64,000 bases of DNA from Euptelea pleiosperma (taxonomy: Eukaryota > Streptophyta > Magnoliopsida > Ranunculales > Eupteleaceae). The notes beneath the pieces are model-generated. The model worked only from the letters and a program-made list of their open reading frames with translations, did no database searches and was not told the DNA's origin. This document shows, piece by piece, positions 23,601 to 35,600 of the stretch. Every line of letters begins with the position of its first letter. The first letter of the stretch is position 1. The position numbers and the translations under genes were made by a program. The stretch spans positions 39,275,109 to 39,339,108 of the forward strand of contig CM068542.1 of NCBI GenBank assembly GCA_035048495.1, written 5' to 3'.

Positions 23601-26600
23601 CCAATCCATGAACTCTTTTTGAGGTTGATACTTCACCCCAAGGTTTAAGAAACAGAAACCAACAACGTCGACTAACACACCCCAGTCTGCACATAATAAA
23701 TATGCGTTCAGTCCTTCCAACAAGCTAATGTCATATAAAATATAAACATTTCTGCAGGTAATTCAAAATAGGACAATTTGCAAATGATGAAAAGACCCAT
23801 ACATTAACACCTATGACTAGATTTACAATGCAAGTAGCAAATTCTAAGTGCATGTCAAACTTAAGAATCAATCAAGTAAAGACTGCACAAACAGTGCTTC
23901 AAGAGCTTTGATATGCTTCTTAAGGAAACATGTTACAGTAGTAAAAATTGAAGAACAACATTTGGTTTTCTCCATTTAGATATGAGAGGAATGAAGTAAG
24001 GTGGTTTGACGTAGTCAATAGTGTGTATTACCAATACTCCTTTTACAAGGTGTGGTTCATGTGGTTGCAAAGTCTTCAGCTACCGTCTTAAACAAACAAA
24101 TGACTTGTTCGAAAGTAAACATAACAGCCAAACTACTGTCACTCTTAAAGAAATGTCAATTAAAGTTGGTGACTTCATGAAATACTGGGTTAGAAGCTAT
24201 ATGGATAGTTGTTTGATTATCACAATGCAACTTCACCGGAGAATCCACGTCAACACCCAACTTCTAAAGAAGGTGTTTTAACCATGTTAACTCACAAGTG
24301 GTATAATCCATTGCTCTATATTCAGCCTCAGCACTTGAACGAGCAACCACAAATTGCTTTTTATTTCTCCAAGTCACGAGATGCCGCCTCGGAAAGTGCA
24401 ATCACTTGTAGTAGACCTTCCATTAGAAGGAGAACCGGCCCAATCAGAACCTATAAAACCAATTTCACAGAAATTTCCATTAGACCTGTACAACAATCCA
24501 CGGTCAGGAGCTCCCTTCAAGTATTTCACCACCGAACAACTGCATCCCAATGTGGAACTTGTGGTGACTGCATAAACTGGCTCACCACGCTAACAACAAA
24601 GGAAAATATGGTTTTGAGTAATAGTCAAATAATTCAATTTACCAACTAACCTCTGATATCTACTCGGATCATCAAACAAGTCCCCCTGATCGACTACAAA
24701 CTTGGTATTAGGATCCGAAGGAGTATCAACTGGTTTCGATCCCGATAAACTTGTTTCATCAAGAAGGTCCAACACATACTTCCTTTGAGATAAACGGATC
24801 CCACATCTTGATCTTGCAACTTCAATCCCTAGGAAGTAATGAAGCATTCCTAGGTCTTTGGTATGAATATGTAGTTGTAAGAACTATTTTAAATCTCGAA
24901 TTCCTTCACTATCATCTCATGTCACCAATATATCGTCCACATACACCACCACATGATGATTCATCTTTCATTCTTTTGTGTACACAAAGTGGTTTGATTG
25001 TAACTGACGCAACCTAAATTGAATAACAACTTCACTAAAGCAACCAAACAAGGCTTGTGGAGACTGCTTCAGCCTGTAAATCGCCCTTTTCAAGTGGCAA
25101 ACACTCCCAAATTTCCCCTGATCCCCGGAGGTTGCTCCACATACACCTCCCTTTGCAAGGTACCATGTCGGAATGATGAGAAGCAGAACATCAGCCAGGC
25201 GTTCCAACTTAAACAGAACATCTCTCGTCTTCAACAAGATGAGAAGTCTCTTTCTAATTGCTTTGCCACCCTTCGAAGCATGTGGGAGTTGGATTACTAT
25301 CACGCCTTCCACCCAACTGGTTCAGAGAACATTACCAGTTATTAGAAGTATGTGGAAAAGATGTCGGATCTTTGAGTTATTGTCAGGGCTCAATTCTGAG
25401 TATGAGTTGGCCAGGGTTCAGATCCTGAGCAACCGAGTTGATCTGCCATCTCTCGAGGTGTATTCTTATGTTTAGAGTGAGGAGAGGTGACGGAGTGCTA
25501 TGGCACCACATCCTCCTCCCGAGTGATCAACGCTTGTTACATCCTCCCCAACACTTGATCATTCCCCTATTGTTGCTTCCGCATCATAGTTTCAGCGCCT
25601 TCCAGAAGCCAAAGTCTTTTCAGCCTCCTGCTTCCATCCAGCCGTATACTCCTTCCACTACTGGGAAGTCCTCTTCCAAGGAGAGGCCCAAGTGTGACCA
25701 TTGTGGTCGTCTTGGGCATGTGAGGGACAAGTGTTGGATCTTACACGACAAGCCTCCTCGTTCTAGCCATCCAAGCTTCTCTGGTGCTCATTTTGCGAGC
25801 ATGGATACTTCTCCAGGCCAACATCTTTCGAGCTCTGCTTCCCCTCCTGTGGCCTCACCTGCTCCTGTCTCTGCATCCGAGATTGAGACTCTTCGCCACT
25901 TACTTGCACAGTTGGAAGGCCCCTCTGCCACGTCGTCTACCTCCTTCGCGCAATCAGGTACCAGTAGTATTGTTCATCATGTGTCTACTCCTTCACCCAG
26001 TCCCACCTGGATCATTGATGCAGGTGCCTCAGAGCACATGACGAGTATCTCTTGTTTTCCACTTATTCCATTTGTTTTGGTCGGGATAAGGTTAAGATTG
26101 TTGATGGTACTTTATCCTGTGTCTAAGAAGGGGAATGTCCTTTCTTCCCAACTGCCTTTATCTTCCATCTTACATGTGCCTAAATTTACTTCCAACCTTT
26201 TATCTGTTAGTGCTCTCACTCAGAAATTGAACTGCAGTGTGACTTTCCCTTCAACTTGTGTCTTTCATGACCTAGAGACGAGGATGACGATTGGCACTAG
26301 ACGTGAGGCTGATGACCTCTATCTTCTGGATGGACGACCTCCTGAGCCCACAACACTGAAGTGATGTAGTAGTAGTAGTAGTAGTAGTGTGGAGCCTGTC
26401 TTATGTTAGCATGCCCGGCTGGGGCATGTCTCTTTTCAGTACTTGAAAGTTTTATTTCCTGTTTCATTTGTTTGTTTCTTTGTCTGATCTGCATTGTGAG
26501 ACTTGTGAGCTCTCCAAACACTATTGTATTGCATACCCTTCCAGAGGTAATCGATGTCTAGTTCCTTTTGATATTGCGCACTCTAATGTGTGGGGACTTG

Positions 26601-29600
26601 CCAATGTTACATCCACTTTTGGTTTTCGTTATTTTGTTACCTTTGTGGATGACTATTCTCGGTGTACATGGGTCTATCTCATGAAAAACAAAGATAAGGT
26701 TTCCCCCATCTTCAAATTTTTCATAAGATGATCCAGACCCAGTATGGTGCTTTGATCAAGATTCTTCGATCTGACCAGGGGGTGAGTATATGTATTAGGG
26801 TCAAGGTTTAAAATTTCGGTTTCGGCGGTCATTTCGGTGTGGCCCGAAACCGAAATTTCGGCCAAAATTTCACCCGATATTTCGGGATTTTAGCAAATTT
26901 CGGCTTAAAAACCTATATTTCGGGGATTTCGATACCCCCTGAAACCAAAATTTTGGACCGAAATTTCGGCCGAAACGCCGAAATTTAAAACCTTGATTAG
27001 GGTCTCCAACATTTTTTTTTGGATATTGGGATCTGTCATCAGAATTCTTGTAGCTACACACCTCAGCAGAATGGTGTAGCTGAAAGGAAGATGCGCCATC
27101 TATCTGAGGTCTCCCGCTCTCTTTTGATCGGCTCACATGTGCCTAAGTCCTATTGGTCTGATGCTATTTTGACTGCAACCTACCTGACTAATCGGATGTC
27201 TTTTCATGTGTTAAACTTAAAAGTCTCCGTATCAGGTTCTTTCCCCCAGCTCCTCTCTATTTGTTGTTCCTCCTCGTATTTTTGGATGTGTATGTTTTGT
27301 ACATATTTTGGGTCCACATCGTACCAAACTTGACCTCAAGGCACTTAAATGTGTGTTCCTTGGCTACTCCACTCACAAGGGGTATTGTTGCTACCAAGGT
27401 TTAAAGGAGGCCGTTTTAACAGTTAAACGGACTAGGGGCATTACCGTTTAAACAGCCGTTAAAATGGATTGAAACGGTCAGGGGCGAAAAGGAAAAAAAA
27501 TGGAAAAAAATGGAATTAAACGGATTTTAACGATTTTAACGGATTTCAACGAAAAAAATGGCGCTGAAATTCAAATTTTGAAATTTGAAAATTAAAAAAA
27601 AAATAACAAAATTTAACGGATTTTAACATAATTAAACAGATTTAACAGCCATTTTTTCACAAATTTTTTCAGAATTAAACGACTGTTTAAACGATTTTAA
27701 CGGCCGTTAAAACAAAAAAAAACGGCCTTTTTTTCAAAACCGATAAAATGTGTTTAAACGGTTTTAACGGAAACGGGCTTGGGGCGTTACCATTTAAACG
27801 GCCGTTAAAACCGTTTAAACGGCCGTTTTTAAAACCATGGTTGCTACCACCCCTTGTCTAGAAAGAAGTTCGTGTCCATGGATGTCACCTTTCATGAGGA
27901 CATCTCTTTTTTCTCCCCGACCTCTCTTTAGGAGGAGAGCAATAGTGAAGAGAAGTCTATATCCTGGGATGTCCATCTTCCTGTTGTGTCCCTATTCCCA
28001 CCACTAGTGCTTGAGAGGTCTCAACCTACTACTGTGGATGATAGTGGTCCTGGAGCTCAGGAGGAGCTTAAAGTCTATAGCATAAGTGGGAAGGCTACAA
28101 CTGATCCAATGCCAGTTGTACCATCCTTGGATCCATGTAATATTTTTTTCCGCACATGTTGTTCCTTTTTCTATTGATACTTGTGCTTCTGACCATCTTC
28201 ATATTGCTTTGAGAAAAGGGCACTAGAAGTTATACTACTCAACATCCTTTGAGCAACTTCGTTTCGTACGAGGCTTTGTCTCCCTCGTATAAGGCCTTTG
28301 TTACATCTGTTTCTACTATTCCTAGTCCCTCTTCTGTGGCAGAAGGGTTGGGGCATCTTAAATGGAGAGTTTCTATGGTAGAAGAGATGAGTGCCTTGGA
28401 TAAGAATCGAACATGGGAGCTAGTCAACTTGCCAAAAGGCAAGAAATCTATTGGTTGTAGATGGGTGTTCACTGTGAAATACAAGGCAAATGGGTCAGTT
28501 GACAAGTACAATGCTAGATGGGTCAGTCGGTAGCCAAGGGGTACACCCAGACATATGAAATTGATTACGTGGAGACTTTGGCACCAGTGGCTAAAATGAA
28601 CTCCATAAGAGTGTTGTTGTCTTTAGTCGAGGCCTACTCTTTCAAAAGCATGGTCATATGAGGATGGAGTCCTATACTGATGCACACTGCGCAGGAGCTA
28701 AAGATGAAAATGAGATCTACATTAAGCTATTGCACCTTTGTTGGGGGCAATCTTGTTACTTGAAGGAGCAAGAAACAACCTGTGGTTGCTAGATCAAGTG
28801 CAAAAGTAGAGTTCAGGGCAATGGCCCATGGTTTGTATGAAATGCTCTGGTTGAAAATCTTAGTGGTTGAACGAGGATTTCCTATCTCAGGATCGGTGAG
28901 TTTGTATTGTGACAACAAAGCAGCTATTAGTATTGCTCACAATCTAATCGAACATGATCGAGCCAAGCATATTGAAGTGGATTGGCACTTCATCAGGGAA
29001 AAAATTGTTTCTGGGGAGGTGTGCACTCCTTTCGTGAAGACAGATGAGCAAATTGTTGATTTGTTTACAAAGGGGGTTCCTAGTTGGCAACTTCGCCGGT
29101 GTCTTAGCAAGTTAGGAATGCAAGATATCTATGCACCAAGGGGAGTGTTATCATATACGTATTTTACATGTAAACGGTAGTACATCCTTCCCTTCTCTTC
29201 TCTCTTCTCTCTTCACTTCTTCTCTAACTTTGGAACCCTAAAACCCAAACTTAATCCTAGAAGCTATTTCAACTCATGATACCTGTCTTTGAGATGTCCA
29301 TAAAATTATAACCTTCGGTATAGCAGCATTAGCTATCTTCCAAATTATTTCATCAAATGGAGCAGGAAGTGTAAAGTTTGTCTAGGACCCTACAAGTAAC
29401 AAGTTAATAGTAACAAAGGATAATAAATAAATTCAATCTGAGTTGCAACATACATCTCAATCTTTCTTATCAAATGAAATTCAGAACTTCTAGAAAAAAA
29501 ATTCTCGTGTATCTGTCCTTGATGTTGGTTCCATTTTATCTACTTGGTTCTAAATCTACCTTAGGTGCTGCTCCCACTCTTACTTCCGAAAAGAATTTAA

Positions 29601-32600
29601 CTAAAACTTGTTACAGCAACCACTTCCTCACTCCCGCACCCGATTCCTCGGCCACACACCTGCTTCGTGCAACAAAGGTTCTACTCACTCATACCCTCTT
29701 ACATCCGATCATTGATTTTAAGTTTCTGTATGATATGAAAATGTATGTTGATACATCCCCTCTATCGCCCAATACACGTGCAAATTCCAGGATACATATC
29801 TATTATTTTATATTAAAAACATAAGATATGAAGAAAATAATAAACAGCCTAACATGTTATGATCTGTTATCTTACTATATTGTAGAGCCATAGATTTTAA
29901 GTTTTTCCATTAAAAAAAATTATTTATTTTGGGAATGATTTAAAGGAGACACAATTAAGTGTGAAATAAATTATCTTTGGACTTAACCACATAATAAGAA
30001 AAACATGATATGATTTGACGTTATATTATAGTGTAAATCCATTTTTTCCTCAAAACAAAAACAATTAAATACAAAAATAGAAGATCAATGCATCATGAAT
30101 CATGATCACAAACTAGATCACCTTAATATGTCAATAAACTTTGCATTTTGAATGGACCTGGTGTAGTGTGCATGCCAACTGCCACAGCTGTGGAGCAGCA
30201 AGCCTAAAATGACAAGCAAGCTCAAATAAGAGTTTCTTATGTGTACTGTTTCAATTAATGTGGGTCTTATAAGTTTATAACAAATATTCTTATATTCTAC
30301 TGAAAGATGCTAAAAAGGTAATAATGAAACAAAGAAATGTAAAAAACCACATATTAAAGCGTATTGATTCCATACGCCTCAATCATGCACTTTCTGTCAG
30401 TACAGCCTTGATACATAATTTCTGCAGGTGCATTGTTCCAGTAACCTTTGATATGGTGTATTGAGCAATACTTGAGTGATAATTCAAAACCATTGCATGG
30501 TTTTGTTATCCATATCAAGGGTTGCATCAAGAGTCATCAATATGTGATGAAAGGAAAACAGTAACCTTCTAAGCAAGAATGGTTTAGCAAAGTAACAAAG
30601 ATCACTGTTGAAACCAGGACTTCTCATAGGGAAATCGAGGTAAACCTTTTGCAAGGGGTACTAATCCAAGCAACCCAAAAGTTCTCAAAAGAACTAAAAA
30701 GCCTTAAGGCAAATTTTCATTCATAAGTTCAAAGTCTCTTTTTTTTTTTGTAAGTATAAACTTCATTGAAAAGACCACCTAAAGGGGCCAAACAGCTACA
30801 ACAAGGAGCACGCCGGTTGACACCGGAACAAGACAACAAAAAAAGAAAAGTTACACAGTGTCACTAGAACACAATCGATCCCATCTACAAACGAAATCTT
30901 CGACGAATAACCCACAGCATTCTGGGAAGAGAATAGGACCCTATAAACTTAAGGGCTTTCCAACACATTTGACAGCTTTTGAATACTTTACTAAACATTT
31001 GCGGCCCTCGGAAAGTGACTGTCTGAAGACCAAATAGATTTGAAGATTCCAAACCACTTTTTTGGGTGCCTATTCGTCATGACTTCAGACGACTCTTTAT
31101 ATATGATCATAAGCCACTTGAGGCAATGAGCTTAATGGCTCATAGCGTAAGGCATGCCTCGAGGTGTGTGCGTAAGGCTCACGAGCATGCCTTTTTAAAT
31201 GAATACTTCAATAAAAAATAATATGATAAAGTTCAAAAAAAAGGAAAATGTAGAAAAATTGTGATAAAAAGTTAAACTAATTCATAGGGGGGGAAAAGAT
31301 GTTTTTGTTGACGTTATTTAACGTAGAACAACCTATTATACTTAACTAAGGTTTTTGTTTCGTTTTTTTTAATTTTTTTCAGTGGGGGGGGGGGGAAGGA
31401 TTTTATAAGATGCGACAACCTAAAAGTGCCACCATCAGCATATGCACATGAAGAGCACGCCTATGACACAAGGTGTTAAAAAAATGTAAAAGCTTGAGGC
31501 ATAAGCCTTATTAAGGCCTCAGTAAATCAGGTGTATTCCTCACGAGCTTTTACCCTTTTTATTAAGTCTCAACGCATTTTGGGGAAGCCTCGCCTCGAGG
31601 TGTAAGCCTCAAATGCCTTTTAAAAAACTGGTTAGGAATGATGGGTAAGAAATACCTCAAAGCAACCACTTCCATTATTTAGGTTTGATTACTCACAAGG
31701 AGAGATTGGTGAGGACGTGACCCATAGAATTAGTGTTGGGTGACCAAAGTAGAGACACTTCTGATTTTTTATGTAATTAAAGTCTACCCATTAAATAGAA
31801 GGGAAAAAAGGGAAAATTTTACAACGCATTTGTAAGACCAACAATGCTTTCTGGATCTGAATATTGGGCAATCAAGATACATGTTTATAGAATGAGTGTA
31901 GTAGAGACGGATGAATGAAAAACTAGGAAAGGCAAAATCAGAAACGAGCACATTTTAGGAAATTTAGGTATAACCCTAATAGAGATAAAATAAGGAAAAG
32001 TCAATTGAGATGGTTTGGGGATGTACGGCAAAAAGAAGCAACAACACTAGTAAGGAATGCTTTGGTGCAAGGTGAAGGCCATAAAAGGGAGAGCTAGGTC
32101 GTGGATTAAGGTAGTTAGAAAAGATTTGAGACATATGCCTTGATTGAAGATATAGCTCTTAGTAGAGTCAAATGGCAAAATGGGATTCATGTTTCTGACC
32201 TCAAATAGTTGGGATAAAGCGTAGATGATGATGATAAGATGATGGGTTCTCTCTATATATGTAGTAGTGAAGAACTATCACACTATTGGGATTTCTTACA
32301 AGTAGTAGCTTAGGTGGGAGGCTTGAAAGGAGCCACGTGTTTCGTCACCTCACCCTCTATGTGTGTCAAGTTTCATCCCAATAACCCTAAGCAACTTTCT
32401 AACACAAGGGAGAGCGGCATGACTATATTTTTTTAAACAGAAAATAATGCACAAGGAACCTGCTTATTTTCGCCACATGGCAGAGGTTTGGGCTGAAACT
32501 TTCCCCCAAAGACAGTGGATCAAGTAATGAAACACGTTGGGCTTGCCACCTCAGCTTCTTCCTATAAGAAAACCCCGACGGTGGACAAATCCTTTCTTTT

Positions 32601-35600
32601 TCTGTGGAGAACCTTTTCCCTTAATGTAATAATCAACTTAACATAATATATCAACTGATGTAATACAACATTACAACTACTAAGTAATGAATAATATATT
32701 ATATTTGTATTAAAATACCATACTCATCCAAGTCAAGCCTAAACTATGGCGAGCACCTCCTAGCTCAAATCAGGGTCATTAGTCATTTAGCTCTACAAGC
32801 TTGGCTTGATGTTCATGCTAACATGGCCCATTAATAGCCTCAAGGCCCTCAACTGACCCCAAATTGTTGGAACAAGGCTACGACGATGATGATTTAATAG
32901 GATTCAATATTCCTAACTAAAAAATCGTCTCGCCAAGGCCAGGGGCCACGACAATAGAGAAAGGTCTAGGTTCTCTCTATAAGTGATCAACAAGCAACCA
33001 AGGTTTAAAGTATTGTTCTGTCTCACTGCCTTGGTAAGCTGCCACAACAAGACGTCTTGACTGAGAAGGAACAAGATGAAACAAGACAATGGACAAAACA
33101 ATATATATCTCGAAAAGTTAAGCTACTTTTTAATGTTTAATTAAGCTAAAAATTTGTTTTTAGCATTTAAATGTGTTTTACAAGATAATTATACCATGAA
33201 AATAATGTATTAAACCAATTTAAGACTTAGATTAGGAATTTAACATGAGACAATACATTCCCCTAATTATCATCTTGACACACTTGGAACGAGATGTCTC
33301 TACTGAGACAGAATGAGACTGTAAACCATGCAGGCAACACAGAATATCATTAAGTTATTCCATGGGAGCAACTTGAGTTTAACACTGGAATGCATTAGCA
33401 TTAGAAGGCACATCCCACAACAAATGAGCTCCTTTACATCATTGACAAGGACCCTCTCTCACAAGTAGAAAAGAGTCCAGAGGATGAAAGGATAGCATTG
33501 ATGAGCTATAGGAGTTCAGCCAAATCCTCAAAACTAATTGATATATAAGCAAAAGGGAAGGAAACTCATAAAAGGAAAGCAGCCTGCTCTAGCACTATGA
33601 TAATGAATCACTTGGATGACCATCAAAATTTTTCTTAGAGGAGCATGAGGTGGTGCACTTCACATAAACATGTCACATTGTGTAGAAACCAAGGAAATAA
33701 ATTTCACGAAATTATCGAAATATTTCGCGAAAGATTTCCATTTTCTAGGTTACCGACAGGAAAGAATACTTACGTCGAAATAATGCTATATTTCCCGAAA
33801 TATTTCCATTCATGTTGAAATATTTCGCGTGAACAGTAAATTTCGATCAATTGACAGTGTAAATATGTATTATTTCGGTCGAAATGTTTCGACATGTATG
33901 GAAACATTTCAATCGTAGGTAGGAAACATCTCATTTGAGCTCAAAACCGCTATAAATCTCATATTTGATCCATTTAACCCCTTTCCATAAATTTTGTTTA
34001 TACAAAAGATCAATCCATTGTAGATTTTTTGGTTCATGGATTTTTTGGTTCATGAAAACATTTGGAGTTTTTTCAAATTCAAAATATATATAAGGATAAA
34101 ATTTCTTGCTACAAATAAATAGGTTAGGTGTAAATTCTTTAAATTTATGAATCTATGATGCATTTATACTAGATTTGTGCACGGATTGAAGATTGTTTAG
34201 GGTGGAAATTTGAGATTTGGGAAAAACTCTAATTTCATTGGTTTTTACCCTAAACATCCATGATTGTGCATAAATTGATTATATGTTGCATAACTTAGCC
34301 TGTTCTACAAGTTGGTTGGGTTAAAAAAAATTAACCCTAAATTTTTTTTCTCAAATAAAAAATTAAACGTTCAAAAAATAAAATAAATATTATAAGTTAA
34401 TAGTAAATAGGTTTTCTAAAATTACATATAATGTTAAGAAATTAATGTAAGTGAATAAGGATTTGTTAATATATTACTTTATGACTTTTTTATAATTAGC
34501 AATTAAATAATAGTTATATAATTAAATTAAACCTTGACTAATTAAAGATCCTTGCCGCGACATATTATAGACCATTATAGTCATTCATTTCCACACTACG
34601 TATGGTTGTATATTATGGTTTGAAAGCTTATGAGTGTTTTTATACTTGTTTCATCATTTCCTAAACTTTCCACAAACATTTCCACAATATTTCCATCATT
34701 TCCACGAAAAATGTATTATTTTCACACTGGTCGAAATATTTCCATTTTTAGACTGGTCGAAATAAACCTCGAAACCGAAATTAATTTCCTTGGTAGAAAC
34801 ACATATATTGACAAATTGGCACACATAACTTAATGCAAAGAAAAAATAAAAGTGCACCTCAGATGATAGAAATTAATGGAAGAATGCAAAGGACAAACAT
34901 GGCCTCCATAAAACAATGTACACTTTAACAGCAAAAAAGGACCATCCTTACCACTTGGCTTTGGCACAAGATGAGGACTCCACATATATCCTGTTGGCAA
35001 GTGAGATATGGATCCATGGTATGTACTGAAGTATGCAATAGGAGCAAGTTTCAACTTCTTTTTCCTGAAGTCGTTAATGAAACCCCTTACGCCCCACCAT
35101 AGTATTAGGTCAACAACAAGATAGGAAAGCTGGATCCAGCAAGGGTGAAAGAATGAGCAAAGTGACAGGTGAAGAAGTCTCAAGTTCATTTAAACAAAAG
35201 AATAAAAACTGCATAAAACAACAAACAAACAAGGGCATACCCGATAACCAGCACTTTGAGATACACGTGCCAACGGGTGAGGAAATTCTTGCGTCGGCCT
35301 GCATATCAATAATAGACATAAGAAGGTGCATCATTGTCTCAAAGCATGTTACATGCAAACTAACCCAACGTTCTAAGGAACCTTACATGCATTACAAGTC
35401 CTTTAATACAACAGTATTCAATAATCTCAATATGAGGCTCAAAGGAATTTCTCTACAGGAGAGATTAAAGAGAAGAACAACCTCCTTCAATCAATAAAAA
35501 AAAGAGAAGAACAAAAGGACAGCAATAAGTGGTCCTTAGTTTAAGACGTACCACGATTATTTATAATAGTTCTCCTGACAACAAAACTTAATATCAGTAA

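Larger units (their letters stand above)
25170..29145 (+). mobile_element. Degenerate Copia retrotransposon (gag, protease, integrase, RNase H; most of RT missing)
   Basis: Gag at 25170-25450 ([25 protein letters not shown]), then zinc knuckle [14 protein letters not shown] near 25690. Protease motif IDAGASEHM is near 26010 and the integrase core [13 protein letters not shown] near 26645. Integrase continues after a nested element with [16 protein letters not shown] (27050) and, past another, in the linker. RT begins [18 protein letters not shown] (28415) but breaks near 28640. The RNase H end resumes with [12 protein letters not shown] (28910) and [18 protein letters not shown]. Many frameshifts and stops. 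A polypurine tract (AAGGGGAG) precedes the 3' LTR. Confidence 0.88.
23687..34951 (-). other. Intron 8 of the sterol glucosyltransferase (11.3 kb)
   Basis: The largest intron. It holds an antisense-oriented Copia RT/RNase H fragment, a plus-strand Copia element with two nested hAT-like elements, an L1 tail, RTE pieces, and two further hAT-like elements, all listed separately. Segments 29400-30700 and 32250-32840 show nothing I can assign. Confidence 0.85.

Noticed and set aside
29474..29824. 116-codon open frame with a hydrophobic N-terminus
   Set aside because: No recognisable domain, located in a sterol glucosyltransferase intron on the opposite strand; most likely chance.
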